The translations under genes and the position numbers were made by a program. 64,000 nt of DNA from Cepaea nemoralis (taxonomy: Eukaryota > Mollusca > Gastropoda > Stylommatophora > Helicidae). The notes under the pieces were generated by a model that ran no database searches, was not told the origin of the DNA, and saw only the letters and a program-made list of their open reading frames with translations. The DNA lies in NCBI GenBank assembly GCA_014155875.1, contig JACEFZ010027105.1:47501-111500 (forward strand), written 5' to 3'. Every line of letters begins with the position of its first letter. Within the stretch, counting starts at the first letter, position 1. This document shows, one piece after another, positions 31,206 to 43,717 of this stretch.

Positions 31206-31915
31206 TTTTTGGGATAAATACGATAAACGAACGTCTCGAAAGTGAATACTCGCGACAGGAGAGAGAACCATGGGAGTCATGGCCTGGACGGGCCTTCCCC
31301 ATGAGACTGTAATAAAGGTACAGAGGCCGAAACATTCGCCGAGGGTGTGCTTCTGACGATCGGAAACAACCTATTGTGCTTGCTCCACGACAGAGCTTTT
31401 ACCATAGTGACTTGGTTAAGCATACTGTTGTGAATCTATCATCTTTAAAAGTTGATGAAGCTGTTTTCAGAATAATTTCTTAACGTTATTGTCATACTGT
31501 ACAACCTGCTTATGCCACCTCATGCCTACTTCTAATTTTAATCCATCATTATCCTACCCGGCATCTAGAAATCTGCTTTTTGATCTTCCAAATGCGCAGT
31601 CCTGTGCTTCATAGTTCCCGATTTTGAGCTTCCAAATCCCATTTCCTCTTACATAATTTAGGGTTGTCACTCAAAGAAAGCAGCAGGGATTAAGCTTGTC
31701 AGTATCCAGTATCTTCAACTCCAGAGCGCCATTTCTGGAAGATTTTTTGTTTCTCAAGACCTACATCAGCGGCAACTGCCTTGTTAACGATTTATGTCTA
31801 GACAGGCGTCAATATTAAATAGTAGCTGTCTGCGTCATATGAGTCAGCCTGAGAATGTCTGGCTTAGAGGTGAACCGTACGTCTCTGACTCCAACGTCCG
31901 GATTCCCTTATGGTA
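31206..31915. other. no recognised gene
   Basis: Mixed sequence between SINE2 and the unknown repeat at 31920. No conserved frame was seen. Confidence 0.35.
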
Positions 31916-31919
31916 ATGA

Positions 31920-32095
31920 GAGTAGTCTTCTTTCGCCCTTTGTACCCCTTTGGTCTGTCAACAAATGCCCACAGAAGTCGGATGTGTCGCCTAAATGCGT
32001 AGTATCGCAGCTCCACTGTAAAAAGGCACAACGCAATCACATCCGAAAAAAAAGACTCAGGATGAAAGCAGCAGAAGAAGAAGAAGTACCCCTTT
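31920..32095 (-). repeat. unclassified dispersed repeat R5
   Basis: Its reverse complement matches 44140-44280. The shared parts are GATTGCGTTGTGCC and GGCGACACATCCGACTTC, with a TTCTTCTTCTTCTGC start. The type is unknown. Confidence 0.5.
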
Positions 32096-32149
32096 GGGAC
32101 ATAGGATCTGAACCAAATGATTCTAGGTAAGTAAAGAACACTTGTACAC

Positions 32150-32375
32150 ACCTGAAGGGGCACTGAGCATGCCTTGCTAGACCCAGATTTCCATAGACCA
32201 ACTGGCACTTGGTGGCTGATGTGATCAATATTATCCCAGACCACCTTGATGTCCCAAGACATTTCTTGGTTCTCATTTGATCTGGGTCGACCTGGGAGTG
32301 CAGTTCCATTTTAAAAATTCAAAATTTCCCCATTGAGGATCGAACGCATAACAACCGGAAAGACCAGTGAGAAAA
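32150..32375 (-). mobile_element. SINE4 copy
   Basis: The body shares GCTAGACCCAGATTTCCATA and GTGGCTGATGTGATC with 13502-13745, and CCCAAGACATTTCTTGG with 61712. The B-box region on minus is GCGTTCGATCC (32337-32347). Confidence 0.65.
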
Positions 32376-33167
32376 CATCGTGACAACTGGGAAGATCAGT
32401 GAGAAACAAGGCAGAGGCAGACAGGGAGAAATGATGCTGGATGGACTGAGACGGTGACAATGAGGAATGCGTTACAATAATCCACATAAAGGATTGAGTA
32501 AAAATAGCGAGCATGAAATGGTACGCTAAAATAAGGCAGATGAGGACACGCATTAAAATAGCAACATTTAATGACATAGTAATGAAGGGAAACGGACAAT
32601 TGGAAATGTTATTTCTACAAGAACCCAACCGTAAAAGTGGACGCTGCAGCTACACACACATTCTTCAGCAAAAAATTTAAAAAAGTATACCAAACAGACA
32701 ATAAGTTAAAGGTGCAAGGACACGAAAACAACAACATATATCAACACATGTAAAAAGGTATTTAACTGGCATAGGCTAGTTCAATTCTAGAGAAATTTAT
32801 AATTCTGCCGTTTATAAAACCACTGAATCAGCAGACAGGAAGTGACGAATTGGTTCAAGTCATGTAAGGGAAGAAATATCTGAGGATATGGACAGCATTG
32901 CAGTACACCAAAGGCGGTACGTGAAGCCAAACAGCTACAGAATAATCAAGATATGTAACTATTTACAGATTTGAACGTGTATATCGAATGTGGACCCTTG
33001 GAAGGATTATGTTTTCCGTTTCTAGCTTTGTAATCAGATAATACTTTATTATGTTTTCATATACATGTTTACGAACTTTCATTTCACGTATAGCTATACT
33101 AGTGCCTCCGTATCTTTATTTTGCTTGCTTAACTTATATACAGAGAGCATCTTCACAGATATTGAAA
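32376..33167. other. no recognised gene
   Basis: AT-rich sequence. The 105-codon minus-strand frame (32311-32628) shows no domain I know. Confidence 0.35.
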
Positions 33168-33430
<263 letters not shown>

Positions 33431-33755
33431 ATCATCACATCACCATCATAACATCCTAATCATCACCATCACGTCATTGTCACATGATCATCATTATCGT
33501 CGTCGTCAATACCATCATTATAAACATCCATCATCCCCATCACCATAGTGATCATGATTATCATCAAATCATAATCGTAAACATCATCATCATCACCACA
33601 CCATCATCACCGTCACCATCATCACCAACAGCATTATCGTTGTCGTCAACGCTATCGTTATAAGCATCATCACCATCACCATCATGATCATGATTATCAT
33701 CACATCACAACCACCACCACCATCACCACCACCATCATCATCATCACATCGTGAT
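33431..33755. repeat. degenerate ATC-rich extension
   Basis: Imperfect CATCAT, CACCAT and CGTCGT units continue from the microsatellite and decay with distance. Confidence 0.8.
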
Positions 33756-34318
33756 GGCTTATATGCCTAGAATACCCCAGACTTAAGAAAGAAGAACAAA
33801 ACTGACATCCCACAAGATGTGGACATGGAAGTAACTAATTCATAAACAGTTTCATGTCTCGGAGACTGAAACACTTTGGCAATATTGCCTTATTAAGTGC
33901 CATGACATGACTAATAGCAGGGTCTAAATCACCCATTATGGAGGGAACTATAAGAATAGAAGAGCTAGAGGACGTCATAGTTACAAATGGGCATACAACA
34001 TCAAGATATTGTCAGAGCACAGATTAGCAAGCAGTACAATGAAGGATGAGGGACATATTGCTGAAATCCGTCACCTTCAACCTTCACTGTGGAAGCGGCA
34101 ATGTATAATGATGATGACCATAATTGATATCACAGAACTACGAAAGGACAGTGTGATTGCAGTACAACAAAAGCTGTGAACACAGTTTACTGACAATCCT
34201 TCGCCTCCAACCTTCACTGCGGAGACGACACAGTGCTCTGATGTCGATGACAACAAATATCACAGAACTGCGACACGAGAGTGGTTGCGTGTAATAACAC
34301 ATTGTTACTTGCATGTCC
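33756..34318. other. decayed repeat with two similar halves
   Basis: AACCTTCACTGTGGAAGCGG (34080) and AACCTTCACTGCGGAGACGA (34212) head related segments, indicating a diverged duplication. No gene was recognised. Confidence 0.35.
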
Positions 34319-34319
34319 T

Positions 34320-34478
34320 TTGCATGGCTTAACAGTCAATCCCAGCATGTTTGTTTTTGGCTGTTTGTGATTTCACAAGCAAATGTGCATTCATTAGTTT
34401 GCCATTGCTTTCTGAAAGACCGACGTAGATACTGAAAGACCGACGTAGATACTATAGCGAAAATCAACGCAAAGCCAT
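34320..34478 (-). mobile_element. SINE1 copy with internal 21-bp duplication
   Basis: Reverse-orientation SINE1: AACAGTCAATCCCAGCATG, TTTGCCATTGCTTTCTGAAAG and AAAATCAACGCAAAGCC. The segment CTGAAAGACCGACGTAGATA is present twice in tandem. Confidence 0.7.
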
Positions 34479-34481
34479 CTG

Positions 34482-34484
<3 letters not shown>

Positions 34485-34540
<56 letters not shown>

Positions 34541-34545
34541 GATCG
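34485..34545. repeat. (AATC)n microsatellite
   Basis: About 13 AATC units, ending with ATCGATCGATC variants. Confidence 0.95.
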
Positions 34546-34559
34546 ATCATGTGCAATCT

Positions 34560-34970
34560 CCAAAATGAAGGTTGGCTGCAACGGATCTCCAACACTATCC
34601 ATCTCTCGCTCTGACTGTACATTATGTCCGACTGCTGTTCACCCATCTCTTGATGTTATCTTCCCACTTGTATCATTGTCCACCTCTTGCTCGCTTGCCT
34701 TCAACCTTACCCTCCAGTACGGTTTATATAAGAGTGTTGTGTCTTTTAACGTGGCCACAATATTTCACTTGACTCTTTTTTTTACTTCTTTCATCAAATC
34801 TCTTTTCATTCTCAGTTTATCTAGAACCTCTGTATTTGATTATTTTTGTTTCCAGAAAATACGACATATTCTTCTGTATATCCACATGTCCTGGGCCTCT
34901 ATTCGACTTTATAGTTGCTTGTTCAATGTCCCGGCTTCCGCGCCATATAGTAGTGTTGAAGAGACATAAC
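34560..34970 (-). pseudogene. LINE C-terminus, family F
   Basis: Minus-strand pieces read IEAQDMWIYRRMCRIFWKQK, SNTEVLDKLRMKRDLMKEVK and YCGHVK, then VEGKRARGG and YKWEDNIKRW. This is the usual LINE post-RT order (EMWxYRRM, then NTEVL, then GHV, then GRxR). Stops interrupt it. Confidence 0.65.
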
Positions 34971-34974
34971 ATTT

Positions 34975-35112
34975 GACATATCTCCAGCTCCCAGAACTCC
35001 AGCCCCCATATCTCCAGCTCCCATATCTCCAGCTCCCAGAACTCCAGCCCCCATATCTCCAGCTGCCATATCTCCAGCTTCCATATCTCCAGCTAACATA
35101 TGCCCATCCCCC
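34975..35112 (+). repeat. 15-bp tandem repeat
   Basis: About nine units of CCATATCTCCAGCTC, with CAGAACTCCAGCCCC variants. Confidence 0.85.
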
Positions 35113-35322
35113 ATATCTTCAACGGCAGAAATCGAACCAACTAAGCCGCGACTGTGAGACCGTGTTGACAGTTCCTAAGCTATAGGCGCCGACTTGCACG
35201 TGACAAGGGACTGGACTATGGGGGTGGGGGGAGGGGGGTGAATTAATGGCCGCAGCACATCACGTGATGGTGTCCACTGAAGATCAAGGGAATTCAGTTA
35301 CGTGCAACTAAATTTCGATCGA

Positions 35323-35326
<4 letters not shown>

Positions 35327-35418
<92 letters not shown>
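35327..35418. repeat. (GA)n microsatellite
   Basis: About 90 bases of perfect GA repeat, followed by 170 bases of degenerate GAGA/GTGA sequence. Confidence 0.95.
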
Positions 35419-35419
<1 letters not shown>

Positions 35420-35604
35420 CTGTGTCAGAGAGAGAGTCTGAGAGAGATTGTGAGAGAGACTGTGGGAGAGAGTGTGAGAGTATATGTGTGTGAGAGAGTG
35501 TTTGAGAGAGTGAGAGAAAGTATGTGAGATAGTTTGAGTGCGTGTGTGAGAGTGAGAGAAAGAGAGCGAGTGAAAGAGAATGTGTGAGAGATTTAATCAT
35601 TTGT

Positions 35605-36040
35605 AGGGGTAAAAGCAGCTGTAGATTTCATTAGAAAACAGCACATGAAATGTCTCGGCCACATAACTAGGCTACCAACAGTATACCACAACATTTAACG
35701 ATGTACAGACCAAATGGAACTAGAAGAAGAGACCGACCATGTAAACGATGGACAGAGGGAATAACAAAATGTATAGGAATCTCGATATATGAAGCCCATA
35801 AATAGGCACTGTCCCTCTGTTTATACTTCACCTCGACACCGCAAAGTACAAGAGGAACAAGATGGGATGATCGCATGTTTAATAATCTAAAGAAGAATGC
35901 AACTTTGAAGCTAGTAAAATGACAGCTAAACATTTGCTGCAGGAATGTCCAACATATGCATAACGGAGAAAATGATATGTTAGACTGCACCAGCAACATC
36001 TGAGGACACACTCTATGGGGATGTCAACAAGCTAAGATGA
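35605..36040 (+). pseudogene. LINE family A 3' end
   Basis: The plus strand holds the end of the family A protein: AAVDFIRKQHMKCLGHITRL, then MYRPNGTRRRDRPCKRW and TEGITKCIGISIYEAHK. It is followed by the same 3' segment as in the 59.7-kb copy (CACCTCGACACCGCAAAGTA to GATGGGATGA). It contains stops and a frameshift. Confidence 0.7.
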
Positions 36041-36104
36041 TGGCTGCTTTCTTTGGATATACTCCGCTTGACGACTGAAGGTTTGCCAAGAAGTACCCCC
36101 TCTC

Positions 36105-36225
36105 CTTCTTCTCATCTTCCTCTTTCTTCTTTTTCAACTTCTCCTCCTCCTCTTTCTTCTTGTTCTCTTATTCTTCTCCTTCTTCTCCTTCTTCTCCTCC
36201 TCCTTCTTATATTTCTGTCTATTAA
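36105..36225 (+). repeat. CTT/CTC-rich low-complexity tract
   Basis: Irregular TTCTTCTCCTCC units without coding meaning, directly upstream of the 29-bp array. Confidence 0.8.
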
Positions 36226-36237
36226 TCTTTCTCTATC

Positions 36238-39200
36238 ATTAGCGTAGTGACTAGACCATCTCTAGCAGTAGCGCAGTGACTAGACTTTCTCTAGCAGTAG
36301 AGTAGTGAATAGATCATCTCTAGCAGTAGAGTAGTGAATAGATCATCTCTAGCAGTAGAGTAGTGAATAGATCATCTCTAGCAGTAGCGTTGTGAATAGA
36401 TCATCTCTAGCAGTAGCGTTGTGAATAGATCATCTCTAGCAGTAGAGTAGTGAATAGAGCATCTCTAGCAGTAGAGTAGTGAATAGATCATCTCTAGCAG
36501 TAGAGTAGTGAATAGATCATCTCTAGCAGTAGAGTAGTGAATAGATCATCTCTAGCAGTAGAGTAGTGAATAGATCATCTCTAGCAGTAGCGTAGTGAAT
36601 AGATCATCTCTTGCAGTAGAGTAGTGAATAGATCATCTCTAGCAGTAGAGTAGTGAATAGATCATCTCTTGCAGTAGAGTAGTGAATAGATCATCTCTAG
36701 CAGTAGAGTAGTGAATAGATCATCTCTAGCAGTAGAGTAGTGAATAGATCATCTCTAGCAGTAGAGTAGTGAATAGATCATCTCTAGCAGTAGAGTAGTG
36801 AATAGATCATCTCTAGCAGTAGAGTAGTGAATAGATCATCTCTAGCAGTAGAGTAGTGAATAGATCATCTCTAGCAGTAGAGTAGTGAATAGATCATCTC
36901 TAGCAGTAGAGTAGTGAATAGATCATCTCTTGCAGTAGAGTAGTGAATAGATCATCTCTAGCAGTAGAGTAGTGAATAGATCATCTCTAGCAGTAGAGTA
37001 GTGAATAGACCATCTCTAGCAGTAGAGTAGTGAATAGATCATCTCTTGCAGTAGCGTTGTGAATAGATCATCTCTAACAGTAGCGTAGTGACTACAATTC
37101 TCTAACAGTAGCGTATTGACTAGACTTTCTCTAGCAGTAGAGTAGTGAATAGATCATCTCTAGCAGTAGAGTAGTGAATAGATCATCTCTAGCAGTAGAG
37201 TAGTGAATAGATCATCTCTTGCAGTAGAGTAGTGAATAGATCATCTCTAGCAGTAGAGTAGTGAATAGATCATCTCTAGCAGTAGCGTAGTGACTACAAT
37301 TTCTCTAACAGTAGCGTATTGACTAGACTTTCTCTAGCAGTAGAGTAGTGAATAGATCATCTCTAGCAGTAGAGTAGTGAATAGATCATCTCTAGCAGTA
37401 GCGTTGTGAATAGATCATCTCTAGCAGTAGAGTAGTGAATAGATCATCTCTAGCAGTAGCGTTGTGAATAGATCATCTCTAGCAGTAGAGTAGTGAATAG
37501 ATCATCTCTAGCAGTAGAGTAGTGAATAGATCATCTCTTGCAGTAGAGTAGTGAATAGATCATCTCTAGCAGTAGAGTAGTGAATAGATCATCTCTAGCA
37601 GTAGAGTAGTGAATAGATCATCTCTAGCAGTAGAGTAGTGAATAGATCATCTCTAGCAGTAGAGTAGTGAATAGATCATCTCTAGCAGTAGCGTTGTGAA
37701 TAGATGATCTCTAGCAGTAGAGTAGTGAATAGATCATCTCTAGCAGTAGCGTTGTGAATAGATCATCTCTAGCAGTAGAGTAGTGAATAGACCATCTCTT
37801 GCAGTAGAGTAGTGAATAGATCATCTCTAGCAGTAGAGTAGTGAATAGATCATCTCTAGCAGTAGAGTAGTGAATAGATCATCTCTAGCAGTAGAGTAGT
37901 GAATAGATCATCTCTAGCAGTAGAGTAGTGAATAGATCATCTCTTGCAGTAGAGTAGTGAATAGATCATCTCTAGCAGTAGAGTAGTGAACAGATCATCT
38001 CTTGCAGTAGAGTAGTGAATAGATCATCTCTAGCAGTAGAGTAGTGAATAGATCATCTCTAGCAGTAGAGTAGTGAATAGATCATCTCTAGCAGTAGCGT
38101 AGTGAATAGATCATCTCTAGCAGTAGCGTTGTGAATAGATCATCTCTAGCAGTAGAGTAGTGAATAGATCATCTCTAGCAGTAGAGTAGTGAATAGATCA
38201 TCTCTAGCAGTAGAGTAGTGAATAGATCATCTCTAGCAGTAGAGTAGTGAATAGATCATCTCTAGCAGTAGAGTAGTGAATAGATCATCTCTTGCAGTAG
38301 AGTAGTGAATAGATCATCTCTAGCAGTAGAGTAGTGAATAGATCATCTCTAGCAGTAGAGTAGTGAATAGACCATCTCTAGCAGTAGAGTAGTGAATAGA
38401 TCATCTCTTGCAGTAGCGTTGTGAATAGATCATCTCTAACAGTAGCGTAGTGACTACAATTTCTCTAACAGTAGCGTATTGACTAGACTTTCTCTAGCAG
38501 TAGAGTAGTGAATAGATCATCTCTAGCAGTAGAGTAGTGAATAGATCATCTCTAGCAGTAGAGTAGTGAATAGATCATCTCTTGCAGTAGAGTAGTGAAT
38601 AGATCATCTCTAGCAGTAGAGTAGTGAATAGATCATCTCTAGCAGTAGCGTAGTGACTACAATTTCTCTAACAGTAGCGTATTGACTAGACTTTCTCTAG
38701 CAGTAGAGTAGTGAATAGATCATCTCTAGCAGTAGAGTAGTGAATAGATCATCTCTAGCAGTAGCGTTGTGAATAGATCATCTCTAGCAGTAGAGTAGTG
38801 AACAGATCATCTGTAGCAGTAGCGTTGTGAATAGATCATCTCTAGCAGTAGAGTAGTGAATAGATCATCTCTAGCAGTAGAGTAGTGAATAGATCATCTC
38901 TTGCAGTAGAGTAGTGAATAGATCATCTCTAGCAGTAGAGTAGTGAATAGATCATCTCTAGCAGTAGAGTAGTGAATAGATCATCTCTAGCAGTAGAGTA
39001 GTGAATAGATCATCTCTAGCAGTAGAGTAGTGAATAGATCATCTCTAGCAGTAGCGTTGTGAATAGATGATCTCTAGCAGTAGAGTAGTGAATAGATCAT
39101 CTCTAGCAGTAGCGTTGTGAATAGATCATCTCTAGCAGTAGAGTAGTGAATAGACCATCTCTTGCAGTAGAGTAGTGAATAGATCATCTCTAGCAGTAGA

Positions 39201-39657
39201 GTAGTGAATAGATCATCTCTAGCAGTAGAGTAGTGAATAGATCATCTCTAGCAGTAGAGTAGTGAATAGATCATCTCTTGCAGTAGAGTAGTGAATAGAT
39301 CATCTCTAGCAGTAGAGTAGTGAATAGATCATCTCTAGCAGTAGAGTAGTGAATAGATCATCTCTAGCAGTAGAGTAGTGAATAGATCATCTCTAGCAGT
39401 AGCGTTGTGAATAGATGATCTCTAGCAGTAGCGTAGTGACTACAATTTCTCTAACAGTAGCGTATTGACTAGACTTTCTCTAGCAGTAGCGTATTGACTA
39501 GACTTTCTCTAGCAGTAGCGTATTGACTAGACTTTCTCTAACAGTAGCGTATTGACTAGACTTTCTCTAACAGTAGCGTATTGACTAGACTTTCTCTAGC
39601 AGTAGCGTAGTGACTAAACTTTCTTTAACAGTACCTTAGTGTCTAGACTTTCTCTAC
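36238..39657 (+). repeat. 29-bp minisatellite, ~118 monomers, with 1363-bp higher-order period
   Basis: The monomer is TCTCTAGCAGTAGAGTAGTG plus AATAGATCA. Variants differ at fixed positions: GAGTAG, GCGTTG or GCGTAG; GAATAGATCA or GACTAGACTT; AGCAG, TGCAG or AACAG. Variant blocks recur in the same order: TGCAGTAGCGTTG at 37047 and 38409, and TAGATGATCT at 37701 and 39064. That gives a period of 47 monomers. Monomers at both ends are more diverged. No coding frame exists. Confidence 0.97.
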
Positions 39658-39887
39658 CAGGCTGCCAGGTCGACCCAACTTTAAACAGGTACTAAACTAT
39701 GCCATGGGAAACCCAAACCAGCCACCGAGTGCCGTTTGGTCTATACAGGTAGGCTAGCAGCACCACATGCCAGGTGAGCCTTCATGTGTGTAAATGGATT
39801 CTTTACGTTTTACTTTACTCACCTGGTTTCCTCGCCTCCTTTATTTCTCTCTCTCGCTTTCCCTAACCCTTCGCGCTCACATCTCCA
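39658..39887. other. unassigned repeat-like sequence
   Basis: Contains CTGCCAGGTCGACCCAACTT and resembles SINE4 body sequence only weakly. No gene. Confidence 0.3.
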
Positions 39888-40170
39888 CATAGAGCTGAGC
39901 ACGGCTGAATGGATAAGAGCGTTTGTTCTTAAACTTCCGGTGTGCTGATGCTGAGACAAGGGTTCAACCCCTACGCTGGTTGATTGGACTAAAATGTTTC
40001 ACTTCTAGACCTTGACTTGGGGGCGGAAATTGCAAGTACCTATGAAGTCGGTGTGGGTTCGCATGATGGCGAGGGACACTGATAATAAGGAAAGCTAACC
40101 CACACGCAAGAATCAGCCCAGTGCACTAGAAGATGTAGCACATATATGAACCATGCTTCAGTTCAAAGCC
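39888..40170 (+). mobile_element. SINE3 copy, full length
   Basis: The head has CACGGCTGAATGGATAAGAG (A box) and AGGGTTCAACCCCTACGC (B box). The body has TATGAAGTCGGTGTGGGTTC, CGAGGGACACTGATAATAAG and CAGCCCAGTGCACTAGAAG. About 280 bp; the reference copy of SINE3 in this window. Confidence 0.8.
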
Positions 40171-40429
40171 AGCAAACGCTCACAAAAGAAAATCTTCACA
40201 TGAATAATAGCTCTACTAAGAGCAGCAGTTAGTCTCCTATTGACAACGCTCCCATACAGCTTTTAGTGAAATGAAGTTTGTCTGATGTCAGATTTGTTTA
40301 CGTTCATTGTTGTACATCGGGCAGGACTGTACCAGGTGAATAGCCGGCTGCCATAGCACACACAGATCCCACCAGCTTATCTAAACTTTTCACGTAGATG
40401 ATGTTTCAGTCTATTGTGTTCTGTTCGCC

Positions 40430-40672
40430 ACAGCATTATAATATTATACATAGAAACACCAATTATTATTCATGTTTTTCAGTCTTTCTTTCAAAGCAAG
40501 GCCAACTTATAAATACGTGTATATACACGTATATACAGGATAAGTATACACATATATATACAGGACATGTGTATATACACGTATTTATATGTTGGCCTTG
40601 CTTTGAAAGAACGACTGAAAAACATGAATAATATTGGTGTTTCTATGTATAATATTATTATTGTGGTGATGT
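40430..40672. repeat. inverted repeat with ~98-bp arms (foldback element)
   Basis: The left arm (about 40431-40529) and right arm (about 40571-40669) are reverse complements with only a few mismatches. They share GAAACACCAATTATTATTCA, TTTCAAAGCAAGGCCAAC and AATACGTGTATATACAC. The spacer is about 40 bases of TATATA-rich sequence. It could be a foldback MITE or encode a long hairpin RNA. No flanking duplication is clear. Confidence 0.85.
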
Positions 40673-40782
40673 TGAGTGTTCTGGGAAAGGAGGAAGGGGG
40701 GGGGGGGTGGTTTGGGTTCGGGTTGAGCGGGGGCGAGGGAGTGGGGGATTAGGGGAGGGAGGATCTGCATCAAAAGGACTTA

Positions 40783-40788
40783 TTATTA

Positions 40789-40851
<63 letters not shown>
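40783..40851. repeat. (ATT)n microsatellite
   Basis: About 23 ATT units, next to a LINE tail. Confidence 0.95.
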
Positions 40852-40935
40852 CTTCCAGAAAACCAAAGACCGAGATTTGTGGGTTGTCATGAACGCCTAC
40901 GCCAGTCGGCATAGCACTTGATGATGATGATTTTT
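40852..40935 (+). pseudogene. LINE 3' end, same tail as 11865-11985
   Basis: CCAGAAAACCAAAGACCGAG, then ATGAACGCCTACGCCAGTCG and GCACTTGATGATGATGA match the 11.9-kb tail. Confidence 0.6.
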
Positions 40936-40957
40936 CTCTTTGCTGGCTGTGAACTCA

Positions 40958-41078
40958 AGTATAGTCCATACACGTGCTACTACTTCCAGTAGCACTGGGC
41001 TGATTTGTGTGTGTGGATTAGCTTTCCCTATTACCGGTGCCCCTCGCCTTCAGGTGAAACCACTCCAACTTCAGAGGT
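40958..41078 (-). mobile_element. SINE3 3' part
   Basis: Reverse-orientation SINE3: CTTCCAGTAGCACTGGGCTG, GCTTTCCCTATTACCGGTGC and CCACTCCAACTTCAGAGG. It continues straight into an ATC microsatellite. Confidence 0.7.
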
Positions 41079-41226
<148 letters not shown>

Positions 41227-41369
41227 TTCATTATTATTATCAGAATTATTATGAGTATTATGTGTAGCATCATTATTAATATTTTTATTATAATTATTAT
41301 AATAATAATAATTACTACTATTATAATCATTATTATTATCATTATTACCATTTGTATTATTATTAATAA

Positions 41370-41406
<37 letters not shown>

Positions 41407-41460
41407 TTCAATATTATGACTATCATCGCCATTGTTATTATTAGTATTATTATTGATATC
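41227..41460. repeat. ATT-rich degenerate tract
   Basis: Imperfect ATT/ATA units following the ATC array. Confidence 0.8.
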
Positions 41461-41464
41461 AGAT

Positions 41465-41985
41465 TTTTACACACACACCCCCACCTACCCACACACACGC
41501 ACACCAAGGGACACATACATACCCCACCAACCGACCCATCCCCCTTCCGCACATCCCCCACCCACATACTCTCCCCTCACCTGTTCCCCCAACCAAAACA
41601 CACTCGCCACCCACAAACATTCACCCACCAACCCACACATCCCACGCCCACCCACATACACATCCTAACCCACACATCCTCTCCCCATCCACACCTCAAA
41701 CCACCCATCCCCCAGCCACATCTCCATTGACCACATATTCACCACCCACGCACACAATTCCCCACCAACCCACACATCGCACATCCACTCACACATCCCC
41801 AAACCATACACACACATCCCCACCAACTGACATCTCCCTACCCCCCCCCCTCCCCACACATCTCCCTAACCACCCATGCATCCCCAATCCACTCACACAC
41901 ACACCCCACCACCCACACATACATCCTCCACCCACCCATACATGCCTTAACCCAATCCCCCACTACACAATCCCCCACCCGCAGT
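41465..41985 (+). repeat. CCCACACA-rich low-complexity tract
   Basis: Third tract of this kind, 520 bp, with the same CACCCACACATCCC composition. Confidence 0.9.
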
Positions 41986-42184
41986 TTTAAAGTTTTACAT
42001 TGGCGTATTGGTTTGACTTCCTCGGCGTTATGTTGTTTCCGTGAATGTCCGGAGGTTTGATTCTCGTGAGGTTCTTGATGATGAGGTTCGTGGTTTAGTT
42101 TATGAAAACTGTATGTTTCTTACTCTGTCTACTCATCTTTCTTAACTTACATATGGATGTAGATCAGGAAAGAATAATGATTCT

Positions 42185-42375
42185 ACGCATAACATGGGTG
42201 TATTGTCACGTTTCTTTACCTACTATGGATACATTGTCACGTTTATCTCACATACTATGGAATATTGTCACGTTTCCCTCACGTATCTTAGATGTATTGT
42301 CACGTTACACTCGCAATCTATGGATAAATTGTCATGTTTCCATCACATATTATAGATACGTTGTCATGTTTCCTC
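42185..42375 (+). repeat. ~31-bp minisatellite, left part
   Basis: Units such as ATTGTCACGTTTCTTTACC followed by TACTATGGATAC repeat every 31 bases. The array resumes at 42613 after a SINE1 insertion. Confidence 0.8.
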
Positions 42376-42377
42376 AT

Positions 42378-42612
42378 GTCAGCTCCGTGGCGAAGGGCTT
42401 ACGATCGCAGTTCGTAATCCCGCTTACCGCGTTCGAAATACAGCTGCGGGCAATTTGGCAGCAGAGCGTCGTACGTTGATTTTTTACGAAATGGTATGGG
42501 TGCCGGTCGTTCAGAAATCAATGGCAAACTACTTAACTTGCCAAGAAATCACAAACAGCATGTTAAAAATGCTGACGTTGACTGCCACGTCTTTAAAGGA
42601 TATGAAACCTAT
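42378..42612 (+). mobile_element. SINE1 copy, full length
   Basis: The head has CTCCGTGGCGAAGGGCTTAC (A box) and ACCGCGTTCGAAATACAGCT (B box). The body has GCCGGTCGTTCAGAAATCAA and the end GCTGACGTTGACTGCCACGTC then AAAGGATATG. It splits a minisatellite. Confidence 0.85.
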
Positions 42613-42880
42613 TTTTTTTCCACGTGTACCATGAAAATATTGTCACGTTTTCTACACGCAACATGATTATTTTGTCACGCTGTCTACATGTACCATGTTA
42701 ATCTTGTTACGTTGTCTACATATGCTATGATTATTTTATCACGTAGTCTACAATTCTATGAGTATTAGACGTCACGTCGTCTACACATACCGTGAGTATC
42801 TTGTCACGTCATCTACACATGCCGTGGGTATGTTTTCACGTCGCCAACACATACCGTGGGTATGTTGTCACGCATTCAAT
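42613..42880 (+). repeat. ~31-bp minisatellite, right part
   Basis: Units such as TTGTCACGTCGTCTACACAT with ACCGTGAGTA continue the array at 42185-42375, more diverged. Confidence 0.8.
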
Positions 42881-42984
42881 AGGGTTTTCCCAGTGGACTG
42901 AGGCAAAGAAATAGAAACGAACAACAAAAACAAAATAATAATAAAACAAGAGCCTTTTGTAGATATGTGAAGTATTTAGTATAG

Positions 42985-43670
42985 ACATGACAGTTACAAA
43001 CATGACAGTTACAGACATCACAGTTACAAACATCACAGCTACAATTATCACAGTTACAAACATCACAGTGAAAAAAAAAATTCACAGTTACAAACATCAC
43101 AGATACAATGATCACAGTTATAAACATCACAGTTACAAATATCACAGTCACAAACTTCACATTCACAAACATCACATTCACAAACATCACATTCACAAAC
43201 ATCACATTCACAAACATCACATTCACAAACTTCACAGTCACAAACATCACATTCACAAACATCACATTCACAAACATCACATTCACAAACATCACATTCA
43301 CAAACATCACATTCACAAACATCACATTCACAAACATCACATTCACAAACTTCACAGTCACAAACATCACATTCACAAACATCACATTCACAAACATCAC
43401 ATTCACAAACTTCACAGTCACAAACATCACATTCACAAACATACATTCACAAACATCACAGTCCCGAACATCGGAGTCACAACATTGCTGTTACAAATGC
43501 TACAGTTACTCACATCACAGTAATAAACATCACAGTTAAAAACATCACAGCTACAATCATCACAGTTACAAACATCACAGTTAAAAAAATCTCAGTTACA
43601 AACATCACGGTAACAGCCATCGCAGTTATAAACATCACAGCTACTCACATCACAATTACAAACACCAGTT
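42985..43670 (+). repeat. 15-bp minisatellite
   Basis: The monomer is CAAACATCACATTCA, with CACAGTTACAAACAT variants at both ends. About 45 units. Because 15 is a multiple of three it yields long false frames (MFVNV on minus, HKHHI on plus). Confidence 0.95.
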
Positions 43671-43717
43671 TATAAGCTCTAGAGCACAGGGGAATAGGTG
43701 ACCAAACTGTCCCCGCG

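Noticed and set aside
36238..39657. CRISPR-like regular 29-bp repeats
   Set aside because: Units are contiguous with no unique spacers, the genome is eukaryotic, and there are no cas genes; it is a minisatellite.
42876..43523. MFVNV and CECDVC repeat proteins on minus, HKHHI on plus
   Set aside because: A 15-bp minisatellite is a multiple of three, so all frames stay open; the CECDVC pattern is not a metallothionein.
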